Source of the DNA: Diphasiastrum complanatum
Taxonomy: Eukaryota; Streptophyta; Lycopodiopsida; Lycopodiales; Lycopodiaceae
Assembly: GCA_029204225.1 (NCBI GenBank)
Contig: CM055098.1
Coordinates: 16,080,858-16,144,857, forward strand
DNA: 64,000 bases
Reading direction: 5' to 3'
Positions within the stretch are counted from its first letter, which is position 1. Each line of letters begins with the position of its first letter. Positions 10,690 through 22,339 of the stretch are shown here, piece by piece. The notes under the pieces were generated by a model. The model did not search any database, was not told the origin of the DNA, and was given only the letters and a program-made list of their open reading frames with translations. The position numbers and the translations under genes were made by a program.

Positions 10690-13575
10690 TAATGAATTTG
10701 AATGCCTTTCGAAATATCGTAATACTTGGCGAGTTTTTAGCTTGATATCTAAATTGTGCTCTTCTGTAAAACCACTGAAAAAGTTGAACTAAATATTTAT
10801 TTCTTGAATTGTGTCCTCCATGATTTCTTGCTCTATGAAATACTCCCCTTGCTTGCCAATGATATTTTTCCATGCCTTGTGATGACCAGATACTTAAGCT
10901 CCCATATTCTTTTGCAAAATAAGTTGCATGATGAAGAAGAATGTGCTGCAAACAATAGTTTTGATTAGTTACATCAATAGAAAAAAATAAAAACCTGAAT
11001 GAAAAAAGTACCAGATAATGATATAGATTAGCACCATCTAATGAGTAACGTTGTCTTTTCCCCAACAATCATGTACAGATTTTACAAATGTGGTGCAATG
11101 ATTTTGCAAAGTTCTCATATCTTCTAATGATAGGTTTTCTTTCCTGATAACACCTATGAGTTTGTCTAAGTTGGTCCACACTTGTCTCTTTTCCACTCGA
11201 TTACTTCCTTCCAATGTTTGTGTGGCTTGAACAATTTCTCTCCAAATTTGGTATCTGACACTTGATTCTTTGCATGTGTGATTGGATAAAAATCTTCTTG
11301 CTTTAGCACCTCCAATTGATGGCTTATTAGGAACGTTTCCTTTTTTCCCTTAGAGTCTGTCACTTTTTTCAATTGTGACAGTCCCTTTATGTAGTCCTGC
11401 ATTTGACAGAACTATTTTCAACCTCCTAATTGCTGCTTTAGCCACTGACTCTGGTTTATGATTCCATGCTAGTAGAATATGCAGGTAAATTGGTTTTTCA
11501 ATAATACGAACCTCAGCATGCAATGTGCATATGTGAACATATTTTAATGGAATTGGCTGAACACTTTTCATATTTGGATCTTCAACTTCTCGTGTTGGGC
11601 CAGTGTTTGTTGATCGTCCCAAATTCATATTGTAGCAATCATTCATGCAATAAAGACATGGATGCTTTGATGTTGCCCCATGAGAGACATTATACATACA
11701 TTTTAATGTTTTCAGATCCCCTGCAAGGTGCCATTGAATTTGAAAACTTCCATAGTTTTCGACTGTAAATTTCTCACCCTCCAAATGTCTTTTTATAATC
11801 TCGCCATAGTTTGTTCTTGAAAATATCCATGATAGTATTTTATGGTCCTCTTTCAAGACCTGTAGAGAAACAAGTAATGCATCACATGTCAATAAAAACT
11901 GGCAAGGTATGAATTGTTAATATAGATATGCTAAATGAAAATTGAAATGTATACCTGGAATGCTGCCAACCACCATATGTGATTTTCCGATTGAACACTA
12001 AACGTTCGATCATCTGTATCTGAAATTTTGTTCATCAAAGTGACACTCACACGTTCCAACTTCTGACCCTTGATGATTTCACATTCATCCAGTTTTATTA
12101 CAATAATGATCTTTCCATTTACTTGATGTTTGTCTAGTTTATAGAATCGAATAATGTATTTTAGAACATTTTCAATATCAAGAAAAATATTATTGCAATC
12201 GTTGTAATTGAGCTCACCATATTCTGATTTGTATGATTCAGTTATATGAAGTGGTTGGCGAACTACTTTGAACATTCCATCATTATAAAAATTTCTAGCT
12301 AATCTTACCCGATATGGACACGGAAGATTAATTTTCTTCACCATCACTTGGGAAAAAGCTTCTTTAACTATTCTAAAAAAATAGAATAGGCATTTTTGCT
12401 AATTCCATATACATAACATGCACCTTGTATCACATTCGCATCCAAGTATGATTGAGCCTTAATCAAAACAGTCTCTACAATTTCATTTGCATTTTTTATC
12501 ATTTCCTTTGCTGACTTCTTGGTAAACATGACTTAAAGATGATCCAATGCACGAACGATATGTTAAATAGTTCTTTGCCACCAAACATGATCTGCAACAA
12601 ACATATGAAACTCTAATTATGTTTGATAAATAAATAATCCATGTTATCAAGTGCAAATCAAACTTAAATGACATATACAAATCAAATAAACAGTTTAGAT
12701 GACAACATACTTGAATGTTCGGATTTTTTTTTTTTTATTGCTGCTATGTGTAGATAGGTCATCAATATTCTTCATCGGTACTCTCTTTCTTTTCCTCTTC
12801 ATCATTGCCTTATTGATAACTTTTAGATCAACATCAGATTTTAAACTCTCGGATCGCAACTTTTCCATGGATTCTAACATTTCTTGGTTTGATCCTCGAA
12901 GAGTGGTGACAGTAGCATTCAACTCTGACATAGCATTCTTGAGTGCATTGTTTTCAGCACTAGTGTGTTGTACATAATGAAACAATTGTTGATTTGCACG
13001 TTGCAATTGTTGATTAGCAAACTATAATTGTTAATTCAGACAAGATATGCTATGCATTCCAATATCTCGCAACCTTTGACAATATCCAAGTAATCCACTA
13101 TTTCCTTTACATACATATCTGAGAAGATGATTACGGACTTAAAATCTGGACACAAATTGGTAGCTGGATCATTAGAATAAATTGATCCATCCACCCACAA
13201 ATCTATATTCATATGATTAGTCATTCTCAATTCTCTAACTATTGTTGCAGCATTCTCTACAACTTTCACATTTTTCTTAATAATTGGAGTGCATTCCATC
13301 GGAAGAGCAACATGCAAATGGAACATTGCCATTGTTAAAGCTACAATCATGTAAATGAATCTACCTACAGTAAATCAATATGAATAGATCTAGCATTCCT
13401 TACTTTTGTAATGTTTATGTTGCATTGAAAAATCGTCCCGCCTCATATTTCACTATAAGCATACAGTGATTTCAAAAGTTTTGCCTCTCCCGCTTTAGTT
13501 TTTGCATTGAGCACACCAAGATATTCAGTCTTAAAGCTCTCGTCCCAAATTTGGAAATGAGCATGAAGAGAAGTT
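10690..13575 (-). pseudogene. element gene D: transposase-like multi-exon protein
   Basis: Read on the minus strand from about 13575. A first block runs to about 13415, another over 13350-13036, a coiled-coil Asn/Leu/Lys-rich segment over 13006-12695, then about 12530-12360. The core is 12347-11931 (I-K-L-D-E-C-E-I) and 11892-11350. The core shows W-H-L-A-G-D-L-K, then a Cys pair (H-P-C-L-Y-C), then V-H-I-C-T-L-H-A-E. A C-terminal part at 11068-10690 has W-S-S-Q-G-M-E-K. This arrangement of Asp, the GDLK block, the CxxC pair and a late conserved block resembles the large unnamed RNase-H-like transposase proteins seen in many eukaryotic repeats. I cannot assign a superfamily. Several exons break frame (for example a stop after KSDRL at about 11352). 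It shares its C-terminal half with D' at 33.65-34.6 kb. Being at one end of the element and pointing inward fits a transposase. Confidence 0.5.
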
Positions 13576-13608
13576 ATTACATCTCATGCCAAACTAATTA
13601 TTGTCTGA

Positions 13609-13619
13609 AGTTAACCATA
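13609..13619 (-). repeat. candidate right terminal inverted repeat of element 1
   Basis: AGTTAACCATA is the exact reverse complement of 4021-4031 and lies just beyond the 5' end of gene D. Copy 2 has lost this end, so it has no independent support. Confidence 0.4.
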
Positions 13620-14920
13620 CTAGTTAAACGTCGGACAAGGCCCAAAATTCAAAAAACGACAACCAGAAGTTACCGGTTTGCATTCTCTCTCTACGTAATC
13701 TCTCTCTAAAGTGAGATTTCTTCAAGGACCCATTTTGAGCCCATATTTCCCCTGATGCATCATCCAAGATCAACCGTCTCGAACCACTGAGCGCTCCAAG
13801 CCTCATCCCTGATGTATCTCCCAAACAAAGCTATGCTCCAAGCCACTTTGCCATGACATCCTGTTCAATAAGCCCTGAAAGTTGATCCCCATCCATTCCC
13901 CATGCTCCAAGCACAAGAGTCTACCAAGGACTCAATGAATGAATGTACACAAACCTCACCATAGGCTATATCTGAGTAGTTTGCCTATCTCCCAAAGATA
14001 CTGATGATAGTCTGCCTCTCCTACATCTCATGTAGGCTCAACTTTCCATGCTTGACATTGCCAACTCTAATTTGACCAGTACATACACCTCCCACCAAGG
14101 AGCCTATCTCACCAACACATCCATCATAGCATCCAAGCCAAACCAAATGCAAACTAGATCCACTATCGTGATGAACAACTCACCCACAATTCATAGCATA
14201 TCAGGTAGGATAGCTCCAAAACCCTGTACCCTATACCATCTGATCACCAAGTATCCATTACCCATTGATAGCTCCCCAAGAATCTGTCCACCTGTAGTGC
14301 AACTAGACTCCAACTAGATCTAACCAAAAGCTGCATTCTGCTTATCAAATAGTGATGGATAGAAACAACATGTGACGCCAACCTGGAGACTACCATGCAT
14401 ATAACCATGTAACTCACCTGATCACTCACCAAAGTATCAGCTGTCACTCCCTGAGCAACCATCTCCATCCCTGCTGGCTCAAAACCATGGGCATGCTAGA
14501 TCCACATCACCCCGTAATGCACTCCATGCCCTCAGGATATGTACCACCCCAGGTACACTCCATGCCACGTACTTTCAAGTGCTTGACCTGTCCCTAGGTC
14601 ACCACATGATGCACCAGCTGAAGATCATCATCCATACATCAAATGACATATCATACTTGAGCAACTGTAGCATCTCCCTGAGTGCCACCCCAATGGACTC
14701 GTCATCCACATACTATGAACCACTTTTTGAGAATACACTGAGATGTGAACTCCAAAGCCACCATCAAGTCCCTTACATGACTATACATGCCAATATCCCT
14801 CCAAGTGAACCTGTGAGATCTTTCATGGCCCAAACCAAATGATCTGCACCTTGTCATCATTGGAATCTGCATCTCTAATGCAATACTGATACGACAAATT
14901 GACTTGACTTACCCAGAAAA
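13620..14920. other. no supported gene
   Basis: The stretch between element 1 and the copia element. Short open frames on both strands (for example 14048-14317 and 14244-14468) have no recognisable similarity. It may be part of an older element split by the copia insertion. Confidence 0.5.
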
Positions 14921-15192
14921 TGTGAAGAATTGAAAAAGATTATCTATGTTAGATATAGGGGTCTTATGTTTTTTACATCCAGCATCTAGATGTAGGATGT
15001 TGATAGGAATAAACTTGGCATAGATGGCAAATTATGCATTTCCCCTTGTAATGCCACTATTGAGCCAAAATAGAGTAAGAGACTAAACACGTGCAAATTA
15101 GAGTGTAGACAAGTGTAAAGCTTTTGTTTGATGAATTCCAAGAGGTCCAATAGGATTTAGAGGTGGAACCTTGTGAGGTCCAATAGGAAATT
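14921..15192 (+). repeat. 5' LTR of copia-1 (only the first part matches the 3' LTR)
   Basis: Starts TGTGAAGAATTGAAAAAG like the 3' LTR at 19863. It matches up to AGGTCCAATAG(G/A)AAATT and then diverges abruptly. The following 15193-15850 contains no gene I can support and may include replaced LTR and leader sequence. Confidence 0.8.
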
Positions 15193-15857
15193 ATTTTCCT
15201 AGCTATCTTGTTCAATCTTGGATCAAAAGATATCAAAAGGACATTGATTGGGTCTGACCTGGTACTGTACGGAATCAGGTTCTCAGACACGTGTAAGGAG
15301 CATCCAATTTCAGTTTGGAATTTCTCTCTCATGTTTGATCCATTTATCTTGTTTGATAGCTTGTTTTAAAGCTATTTTTGTGTAGTTTCTAATGCAATCA
15401 GTTTCATTCCATTTGGTTGAGCCAATCAAAAGTTATAAGCTTTTTAAGAGGGTTAGGTAGGGCACCTAGACCTGGGTAGACACATTTGGTTTGGTCAAGA
15501 GATTGCTTGTTTGATCCAAAATCACAGTTGTATGCTTGCCAATCTCATCTTTATGTGATCTAGGCACTGTTTTGAGATCTTAGCCATTTTGTTTCATGCA
15601 ATATCATTGTATTTGAGTCGAATTTGATTTCTTAGAGTACTTAACACGTGCTAAGAGTGTCTGATCCTAACTTTGCCTATACTCCATCATTTGATGTGAA
15701 ATAGATCTTGTGTTAGAGAGATTTGTGTAATTAGTAAGAATCAATTCACAAATAGTTGCAAGAGCTTTCATAGGAGGAGATAGTACTCTATTATTGGATC
15801 CTATTGAGAGTGTGTAGCAATATTTATTGTTCATCATTTGAGTTTTCTTCACATCAA

Positions 15858-17264
15858 ATGTCTTCAATAGGTTCATCCTTGTTGGAACCAAGTGAAAGAT
15901 TGACCACTTCAAACTATTCAATTTGGAAAATGAGGATGGAGTCCATCTTGATCCTTCAAGACGTGATGGACATAGTTCTTGGCCTTGAAGAAGAACCACA
16001 AGTTCTTCAAGAGGTTCAAAAATACAAAAAGAGAGCTAGGATGGCTCTCCACTACGTTAAGATGAATGTCTCTAATGAGATATTGAGGGAGATAGGTACT
16101 TGTACAACAGCCAAAGAAGCTTGGGATTGTCTCAAGGCTATCTATGAGGCTAAGAATACCTCTAGGCTTCTCACTCTTAGGAATCAAATCTTTCAAAGTA
16201 GCCAAAAGAGTGATGAGAGTGCATCTAGTTATGTTTTGAGAGTAAAAGATATTCATAGAGAACTTGCTTGTATTGGTGATTCCATCAATCAAAATGAGCT
16301 AGTTCAAGTCATTCTCAATGGCTTGAGAAGTGAATTTGATAACCTTGTCCAATCCTATGCCATTAAGGAGGAGCTACGAAGTTTGGAGGCTCTCCAAAGT
16401 GTGCTAATTTTGGAAGAATCAAGACAAGAGTACAAGCTCTTGAGGATGGACAAGCTTTCTCTCACTCATAATGATGGCAAAGCTCTCTTTGCCAAGGATA
16501 AGCACAAAGGGAGGAGCAAGAACCAACATCAACAATCCTCAAGCAAGGACAAAGTCAAATCCAAAGACAAAGATGAGGAGGAAGATGATTCCTCTAATGC
16601 TTCATCATCCAAGCTCAAGAAGAAGAAGATCAAGTGCTTTTATCGTGGCAAGAAAGGTCATTATGCCACCAATTGCTTCAAGAAGAAGAATCAACTCAAG
16701 CAAGCCAACATTACCAATGAGAAGGAAGACACTATTGCAAGTGATGGAGAGGGATCTCTTATGGTCTCTAGTTTCTCATCTACTCCTTTCAAGAAAGACG
16801 GCCTATGGTATATTGATAGTGGATCCTCTTCACATATGTGTAGCTCCAAGGACTCTTTCTCTTCTATTGCACCTTATGATGGAGTCAAGAAATCAATATA
16901 CACTGCAAATGATTTTGAATGTCCTATTGAAGGCATAGGGAACATTCCCTTGAAGCTTGCATCCTCTAAAGTTCTTTCTCTCTCTAAAGTTCTTTATGTA
17001 CCTAAGCTTACCAAGATTCTTATTAGTGTTGGCCAATTGCTTGATAATGGCCTTGATGTAAAATTCAATGTTGATACTTGCACTATCAAGAAGAATGATG
17101 AGATACTTGCATTAGGATCTAGATTTGGTGGCATCTATAAACTAGATCCAAATGAGTATGTGAATGCTTGTAATGTTGCTCTTGTGAACAAGCTCTCTAT
17201 GGAGGAATTATGGCATAGGAGGTTGGGACATCCCAACTACAAATCCATGCTCTCTATGATCAAA
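15858..17264 (+). CDS. copia-1 Gag with protease and start of integrase
   Basis: The first plausible start is the second in-frame ATG (15858, MSSIGSS...); the frame opens at 15804. The N-terminal half is a copia Gag (UBN2-like). After a Lys/Asp/Glu-rich spacer comes a zinc knuckle at about 16635-16676 in which the second Cys is Arg (C-F-Y-R-G-K-K-G-H-Y-A-T-N-C), explained by TGT to CGT. The protease follows with W-Y-I-D-S-G-S-S-S-H (catalytic Asp at 16815-16817). The frame ends at the GAG-pre-integrase block L-W-H-R-R-L-G-H-P-N, where TAA at 17265-17267 interrupts what should be one continuous Gag-Pol frame. The stop looks like a point mutation, because the reading continues directly in the next frame segment. 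Without the intact zinc knuckle and with the stop, the element is probably not autonomous. Confidence 0.92.
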
Positions 17265-17282
17265 TAAGCCAAAGCTATTGGC

Positions 17283-18233
17283 TTGCCAAAGTCACTCTCC
17301 AAGAAGATCAAGCCTTGTGAGGCTTGTGCTATTGCTAAATCTCACAAAAAGCCATTTACAAGATCCTCTATCAAAAGCAAGCATCCTTTGGTATTAATCC
17401 ACTCGGATGTGCATTTCTCATCAACTACAAGCAAGGAAGGAGCCACTTGTTTTGTTACTTTCATTGATGATTACACAAGATTCACTTGGATATATCTTCT
17501 TGCTTCTAAATCTATGGTGTTTGATCATTTCCTTATTTTCAAAGCTTATGTAGAGAATCAATTCTCATTCAAGATTAAAGCTCTTAGAAGTGATGGAGGT
17601 GGTGAATATATCTCCAATAAATCTCAAGATTTTTGTGAGCTTGAGGGCATGAAGAGAGAGTTTTTTTGTGCCTACTCTCCATCTCAAAATGGAGTGGCCG
17701 AGAGAAAAAATAGATCTCTATGTGAATGTGCAAAATCTATGAGAATTGAGGCATCTTTGCCCAAAGATTTTTGGGGAGAAGCCATTAACTGTGCAAATTA
17801 TCTTTGCAATAGGCTCCCACATATAGCTCTTGGAGGAAAGTCACCATATGAAATCTTATTTTTGAAGAAGCCTAAGGTTGATCACCTTAGAGTTTCTGGA
17901 TGCTTATGCTTTGTCCATATTCCCTTGGAAACAAGGAAGAAGGAAGATCCTAGTGCATGCAAAGGGATCATGGTTGGATACTCATCCACCAAGAAGGCCT
18001 ATAGAGTCTTAATACTCTCTACTTCTCAAGTTATTCAAAGTAGAGATGTTGTCTTTCATGAAAATCAACACTCATCTTTTGAAGAGGCCGAGATCAAGAA
18101 ATCTATGGATGCATCATCAATTATTGATTTTGAAGACAATCATGATGTGATGGGGTTGAGATTTGAAGAAGACTCTCCTCGGATTTTCTCACCAAGAAGA
18201 TCCATGAGAGATAGATCCGAGCCTAAGAGGCTC
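17283..18233 (+). CDS. copia-1 integrase segment of Gag-Pol
   Basis: Continues the polyprotein in frame after the stop at 17265. It holds the C-E-A-C pair completing the HHCC zinc site, then the DDE core: H-S-D-V, R-S-D-G-G-G-E-Y, and N-G-V-A-E-R-K-N-R with the catalytic Glu. After the core comes the C-terminal integrase region and the linker S-M-R-D-R-S-E-P-K-R-L. It is closed by TAA at 18234-18236; the related copy 2 has TCA at this position, so the stop is a C-to-A change. The integrase catalyses insertion of the cDNA into the host genome. Confidence 0.92.
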
Positions 18234-18257
18234 TAATATGTTGACAAAGGCAAACAA

Positions 18258-19844
18258 GTGGATCTTGATTCCACTAATTATGTTTTTTATGTCTCTCATG
18301 AAGAGCCAAAGAATGTACAAGAGGCACTCAATACCAAGGAGTGGTATGATGCCATGAAGCAAGAGTATGATGCATTGATCACCAACAATACTTGGGAGCT
18401 TGTAGATCCTCCATCCAACAAGCATGTGATTGGTTGCAAGTGGGTATTTCGGATCAAGTTCAATCATGATGGCACCATCAACAACCATAAAGCAAGATTA
18501 TGTGCCAAAGGATTTTCTCAAATCCATGGTCTTGATTATGAGGAGACCTTTGCACCCATTGCAAAGATGGTGACAATAAGAATTCTTGTTTCTCTTGCTT
18601 GTTTTTTCAAGTGGAAGGTGTTCCAATTAGATATATCCAATGCTTTTCTAAATGGTTATCTTGAGGAGGAGATCTATATGGAACAACCTCAAGGATTCAT
18701 CAACGATGAGCCCAAAGTGTGCTTGCTCTTCAAAAGTCTTTATGGACTCAAGCAAGCACCAAGATCATGGTATTCAAGACTTAATTCTTTTCTTATCTCA
18801 CTAGGATTTACTCTTAGTGACTATGATCCTTCCATGTATCTAAAGTTTGTTGATAGCAATATTGTCATTCTTCTAATTTATGTTGATGACATTATTCTTT
18901 GTGGAAGTTGTATCAAGCTAGTTGATGAAACCAAGCTAGCACTTGGATGTGAGTTTAAAATGCAAGATCTAGGAGAGATGCATTACATCCTAGGCCTAGA
19001 AATTGATTTTTATGAAAATCATGTCTTTATATGCCAATCTAGATATGCTCACTCTATGTTAAAAAAATTCCATATGGAAAATTCTAAGAGCATAGATACT
19101 CCAATGGAGCAAATTGTAAAAGATCCTAATAAAGGTGATGAAAGATCCTTTGAGGACATCACACTTTTTAGGAGTCTTGTAGGCTCCTTGATTTGGCTTA
19201 CCATTACTATGCCCGATCTAAGTCTTTGTGTGCACAAATTGAGTCAATTTATGCAAGATCCTAAGATCCATCATTGGAAGATGGCCAAGAGGATTCTAAG
19301 ATATGTATGTTCATCTTGTGATTATGGTTTACTCTATAAAAGTGAAGATCTATCCATTATTGGCTACTCGGATTCGGACTTTGCAAGTGACAAGATGGAT
19401 CGAAAGTCTATTAGTGCATACACTATCTTTCTTGGAGGCAATCTAATATCTTGGCTTTCCAAAAAGCAAGATACTATATCTCTCTCTTCATGTGAGGCCG
19501 AGTACAAAGCACTCACTACAACTACCAAAGAAGTGCTTTGGATCAAGAGGTTATTAATGGAGCTAAAGTGCATCAAGGAGGATGATCTACCAATGATCAA
19601 GTGTGATAACATCTCGGCCCAAGCTCTTGCCAATAATCCCATATTTCATGCACGAAGCAAGCACATAGAAGTGGCACACCATTTTGTGAGAGAAAAGCTT
19701 ATTGGAGGAGAAATCTATTTGGAACATGTCAACTCGTCTTCTTGTATTGCCGATCTACTCACCAAGCCTTTGAGCAAAAGTGCTTTCATCAAGCATAGAT
19801 CTAATCTTGGAGTTATATCAAGATCAATGCTCAAATCTTCATAG
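18258..19844 (+). CDS. copia-1 reverse transcriptase and RNase H
   Basis: This is the third segment of the same polyprotein; the Met is only the first after the stop. Reverse transcriptase motifs: W-V-F-R-I-K, L-C-A-K-G-F, F-Q-L-D-I-S-N-A-F (first catalytic Asp), Y-G-L-K-Q-A-P-R and Y-V-D-D at 18879-18890. RNase H motifs: G-Y-S-D-S-D-F-A, S-S-C-E-A-E-Y and the terminal A-D-L-L-T-K-P-L. All key residues are present, so this domain could be active. It ends with TAG at 19842-19844, just before the polypurine tract TTTTAGGAGGAG (about 19850-19862). Confidence 0.95.
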   Translation: MDLDSTNYVFYVSHEEPKNVQEALNTKEWYDAMKQEYDALITNNTWELVDPPSNKHVIGCKWVFRIKFNHDGTINNHKARLCAKGFSQIHGLDYEETFAPIAKMVTIRILVSLACFFKWKVFQLDISNAFLNGYLEEEIYMEQPQGFINDEPKVCLLFKSLYGLKQAPRSWYSRLNSFLISLGFTLSDYDPSMYLKFVDSNIVILLIYVDDIILCGSCIKLVDETKLALGCEFKMQDLGEMHYILGLEIDFYENHVFICQSRYAHSMLKKFHMENSKSIDTPMEQIVKDPNKGDERSFEDITLFRSLVGSLIWLTITMPDLSLCVHKLSQFMQDPKIHHWKMAKRILRYVCSSCDYGLLYKSEDLSIIGYSDSDFASDKMDRKSISAYTIFLGGNLISWLSKKQDTISLSSCEAEYKALTTTTKEVLWIKRLLMELKCIKEDDLPMIKCDNISAQALANNPIFHARSKHIEVAHHFVREKLIGGEIYLEHVNSSSCIADLLTKPLSKSAFIKHRSNLGVISRSMLKSS

Positions 19845-19862
19845 ATAATTTTTTAGGAGGAG

Positions 19863-20591
19863 TGTGAAGAATTGAAAAAGACTATCTATGTTAGATATAG
19901 GGGTCTTATTTTTTTTGCATCAAGCATCTAGGTGTAGGATGTTGATAGGAATAAATTTGGCATAGATGGCAAATTATGCATTTCCACTTGTAATGCCACT
20001 ATTGAGCCAAAATAGAGTAAGAGGCTAAACACGTGCCAATTAGAGTGTAGACAAGTGTAAAGCTTTTGTTTGATGAATTCCAAGAGGTCCAATAGGATTT
20101 AGAGGTGGAACCTTGTGAGGTCCAATAGAAAATTGAGGTGTGCTTGAATATAGTCCAATAGAATTAAGAGGTGCATGGATCAATGGTCCAATAGGATCAA
20201 GAGGTGACAAAGTATGGTCCAATCATAGTTAAGCATAGTGGTAGCTCGTGGATCTACTAGTATCATTATACTCCTCATTTTGGATCTAATTGATTTGGTG
20301 ATTTCATGGATTTTGTGAGTTATTGAGTTTCTAGCTTTCTCTCTCTACCTGAGGGCTCATGATGTTTTTTCTCTCTCTACCCGAGGAGACCAGCTTGTTT
20401 TTACTTAGATTATTTTTTGAATACTTGCCACACGTGTGAGTGAGAGTTGGAAGTGATTGAATGCATGTAGTAGTGTGTTTTTGCCATAGAATCAAAAATA
20501 GATCTTGAATCTCAATCTAGTCTTGATCTTGGTGCATCTACACACCTTAGGAGTACATGTAGTGGACAATCCACACGTGTTAAATTTAACA
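19863..20591 (+). repeat. 3' LTR of copia-1
   Basis: Runs from TGTGAAGAATTG, directly after the polypurine tract, to ...ACACGTGTTAAATTTAACA, about 729 bp. It is nearly identical to the LTR of copia-2 at 38106-38842, apart from a few substitutions and a short indel near the end (GATCACA in the other copy). Confidence 0.93.
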
Positions 20592-21558
20592 AAAAAGGTA
20601 GTTGAAGTGTATCTCTCGATGACAAACCTAATACACTGCTCCACAACTACAATGACTTGATCAAAATTGACTTATTGACTGCAAAACCGCAAAATCATCA
20701 CACTCACCACTCACCAAGAGTCTCCAAAGTGTGATTATTGACCCGTTCTTCATACTCTGCGTGTCCCACACATAGCTCGTCCAATGCAAGTCCGCTATCT
20801 TGCCCAATGGCTTCCAACTTTCAAATGCATCCAGTGACTATCCTCTCATCCTGTGGTCCAACTTCCTCCCCGAGAAATGCATCTGGACCATTAAGGGTAA
20901 CTCCATCCGATCTGATGGATACCATGCCATCCGCGTGCTGATAAAAATTCTTATGTGCACCATCCACTTTGAAGCACTACTGTTCTCTTCCCATTGGGCT
21001 CGCGCGAGGTCCTACGTGACCTCCTCCTATCTTCTCCTTCCAAAGACAAACTATGGTTTTTTTTTTCTTTGCTATGGCTGCATCTGATTAGAGTATCCAA
21101 GCTCCATGTCCAACCGCGGCCTGTCACGACCTCTTGGAGACTGCTGCGCCCTGCCAAAATGCCCACTTGTAGATTGTTACAGCATAAAAAATGGTTGTCT
21201 GTGGATAAAGACCCACCACTTACCATTCCCAAACCCTAGCTGTCAAAGAAGAGAAGGATTTATTGGGCTTCACTCAGGCTTTTCCTAAGATTCCTCTTGC
21301 ATCTCCCTGCCTGGATGAGGTCGCCCTACCTCAAGGCATCTGATGCAATTTACGGCTCTTTGATTGGTGCGATATTGACTGCAAACAAGCCGATTTCTCT
21401 AAAAATCTGTCAATATCCCACGAAATTGGAAATTTTCAAAATTTTCTCAGTTTTCCACCCAATCTGACCCTGTAAACTAAGACGTTCCGAGTGCTATTTT
21501 TCCTGGTGAAAGACGCTATCCCATAGCTCCACTGGATTGTGCATACCTGCATCACCCT
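20592..21558. other. no supported gene; probably interior of an older minus-strand LTR element
   Basis: Open frames are short and overlap on both strands. The stretch lies between the copia-1 insertion and a minus-strand primer-binding site at 21559, so it may be interior sequence of that older element. Confidence 0.4.
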
Positions 21559-22040
21559 GCGGCTCTGATACCAAGTTGAAATTTCGATAGAATCTAGTGC
21601 AATATGCAGATTACATCACACAATCACCATAGCCACTCCTCAAAAGCTCTCGTAGATGGCACAACAAAAGTTAATAGATTACAAAGAAACATTGTACATA
21701 TAAAGTATTCACAAACTGCATGAAAAGGCAAAAATTGGCCTACCACCTGTCAAATTAAGGTCGGGCCCAATATGGCCAAATTCGACCGACAAACTTGGGA
21801 CATGCCTCCAAGTATAGCAAGTACTGTAAATAACTCTGTACATGCTAGCTTTTCTACACGTGGCTACTCGGCTCACCCAAGTAGCTGGCTACGGGATCAG
21901 TGCCTGATCAATATATCCTAACGGGTCACGTCCCGATTACAACCATATACTAAAAACCAAATAAACTGTATAGTAATTACATAATCACATTTAGAGCTTA
22001 TACTAATGAATGAGATCACAACTTGATTTCTAACTACTAG
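21559..22040 (-). repeat. minus-strand primer-binding site and adjoining LTR remnant
   Basis: GGCTCTGATACCA at about 21559-21571 is the complement of TGGTATCAGAGCC, the initiator-tRNA-Met primer site of many plant LTR elements. The sequence after it, to about 22038 (TACTAGCA), would be the LTR on the minus strand. No second LTR copy was seen, so the right boundary is a guess. Confidence 0.45.
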
Positions 22041-22054
22041 CAGTCGTTATAATT

Positions 22055-22339
22055 GTGGTGCACAAGGTCATTATTCACCCACCCCACCTGGTGCCTCGTC
22101 GACCAATTGGCTATGTGCCATTATGTTCGAATTGCTTTGGAGAAGACCATCTTCCTGCAAATTGCCCAAAGCCTCAAAAGCCAAAGGTGTTGTCCCCCTG
22201 GTGCAGAAGCAGACTTCAAAAAGAAGTAGGACGATGCAATCGTGCAGAGGATGGAATGCTCTCTAACCAAGGCACCCTACTGACCACTGATACTAATTGG
22301 CCCAGTGATTTTGAAGACATTTTTAAAGTATCTACCTGA
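22055..22339 (+). pseudogene. gypsy-1 Gag C-terminus with zinc knuckle
   Basis: The open frame contains a complete CX2CX4HX4C knuckle (C-S-N-C-F-G-E-D-H-L-P-A-N-C), the RNA-binding motif of nucleocapsid. It is cut by TGA near 22337. The following 22340-22790 is Lys/Glu-rich linker with several stops, leading to the protease. Confidence 0.75.

Larger units (their letters stand above)
4021..13619. mobile_element. candidate four-gene DNA element, copy 1 (element 1)
   Basis: The block holds gene A (+), gene B (-, H3-like/Ulp1-like), gene C (+) and gene D (-, transposase-like). A, C and D recur in the same order and orientation at 29.1-34.6 kb with diverged sequence, which shows that they travel as a unit. 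TATGGTTAACT at 4021-4031 is matched by its inverted complement AGTTAACCATA at 13609-13619. The second copy has ATGGTTAAC at the equivalent place, 155 bp before the A' start codon (158 bp here). I therefore take these as terminal inverted repeats, giving an element of about 9.6 kb. No target-site duplication is obvious. Frameshifts and stops in A, B, C and D show that this copy is decayed. That it is a cut-and-paste element is inference from the termini and gene D. Confidence 0.55.
14921..20591 (+). mobile_element. Ty1/copia LTR retrotransposon, near complete (copia-1)
   Basis: The order is LTR, gag with zinc knuckle, protease, integrase, reverse transcriptase, RNase H, polypurine tract, LTR. 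Integrase before reverse transcriptase is diagnostic of copia. The element is coding except for two single-base stops. The 5' and 3' LTRs share only their first about 270 bp, and no tRNA-Met-type primer site was found after the 5' LTR, so the left part is probably chimeric. Flanks (GAAAA before, AAAAA after) do not give a clean target duplication. The second copy at 36491-38842 is closely related. Confidence 0.95.

Noticed and set aside
4021-13619. Element 1 as an integrated giant-virus fragment
   Set aside because: Some large DNA viruses encode histones, but the genes here have plant-type introns, a transposase-like gene and short inverted ends, and no capsid, polymerase or packaging gene was seen.
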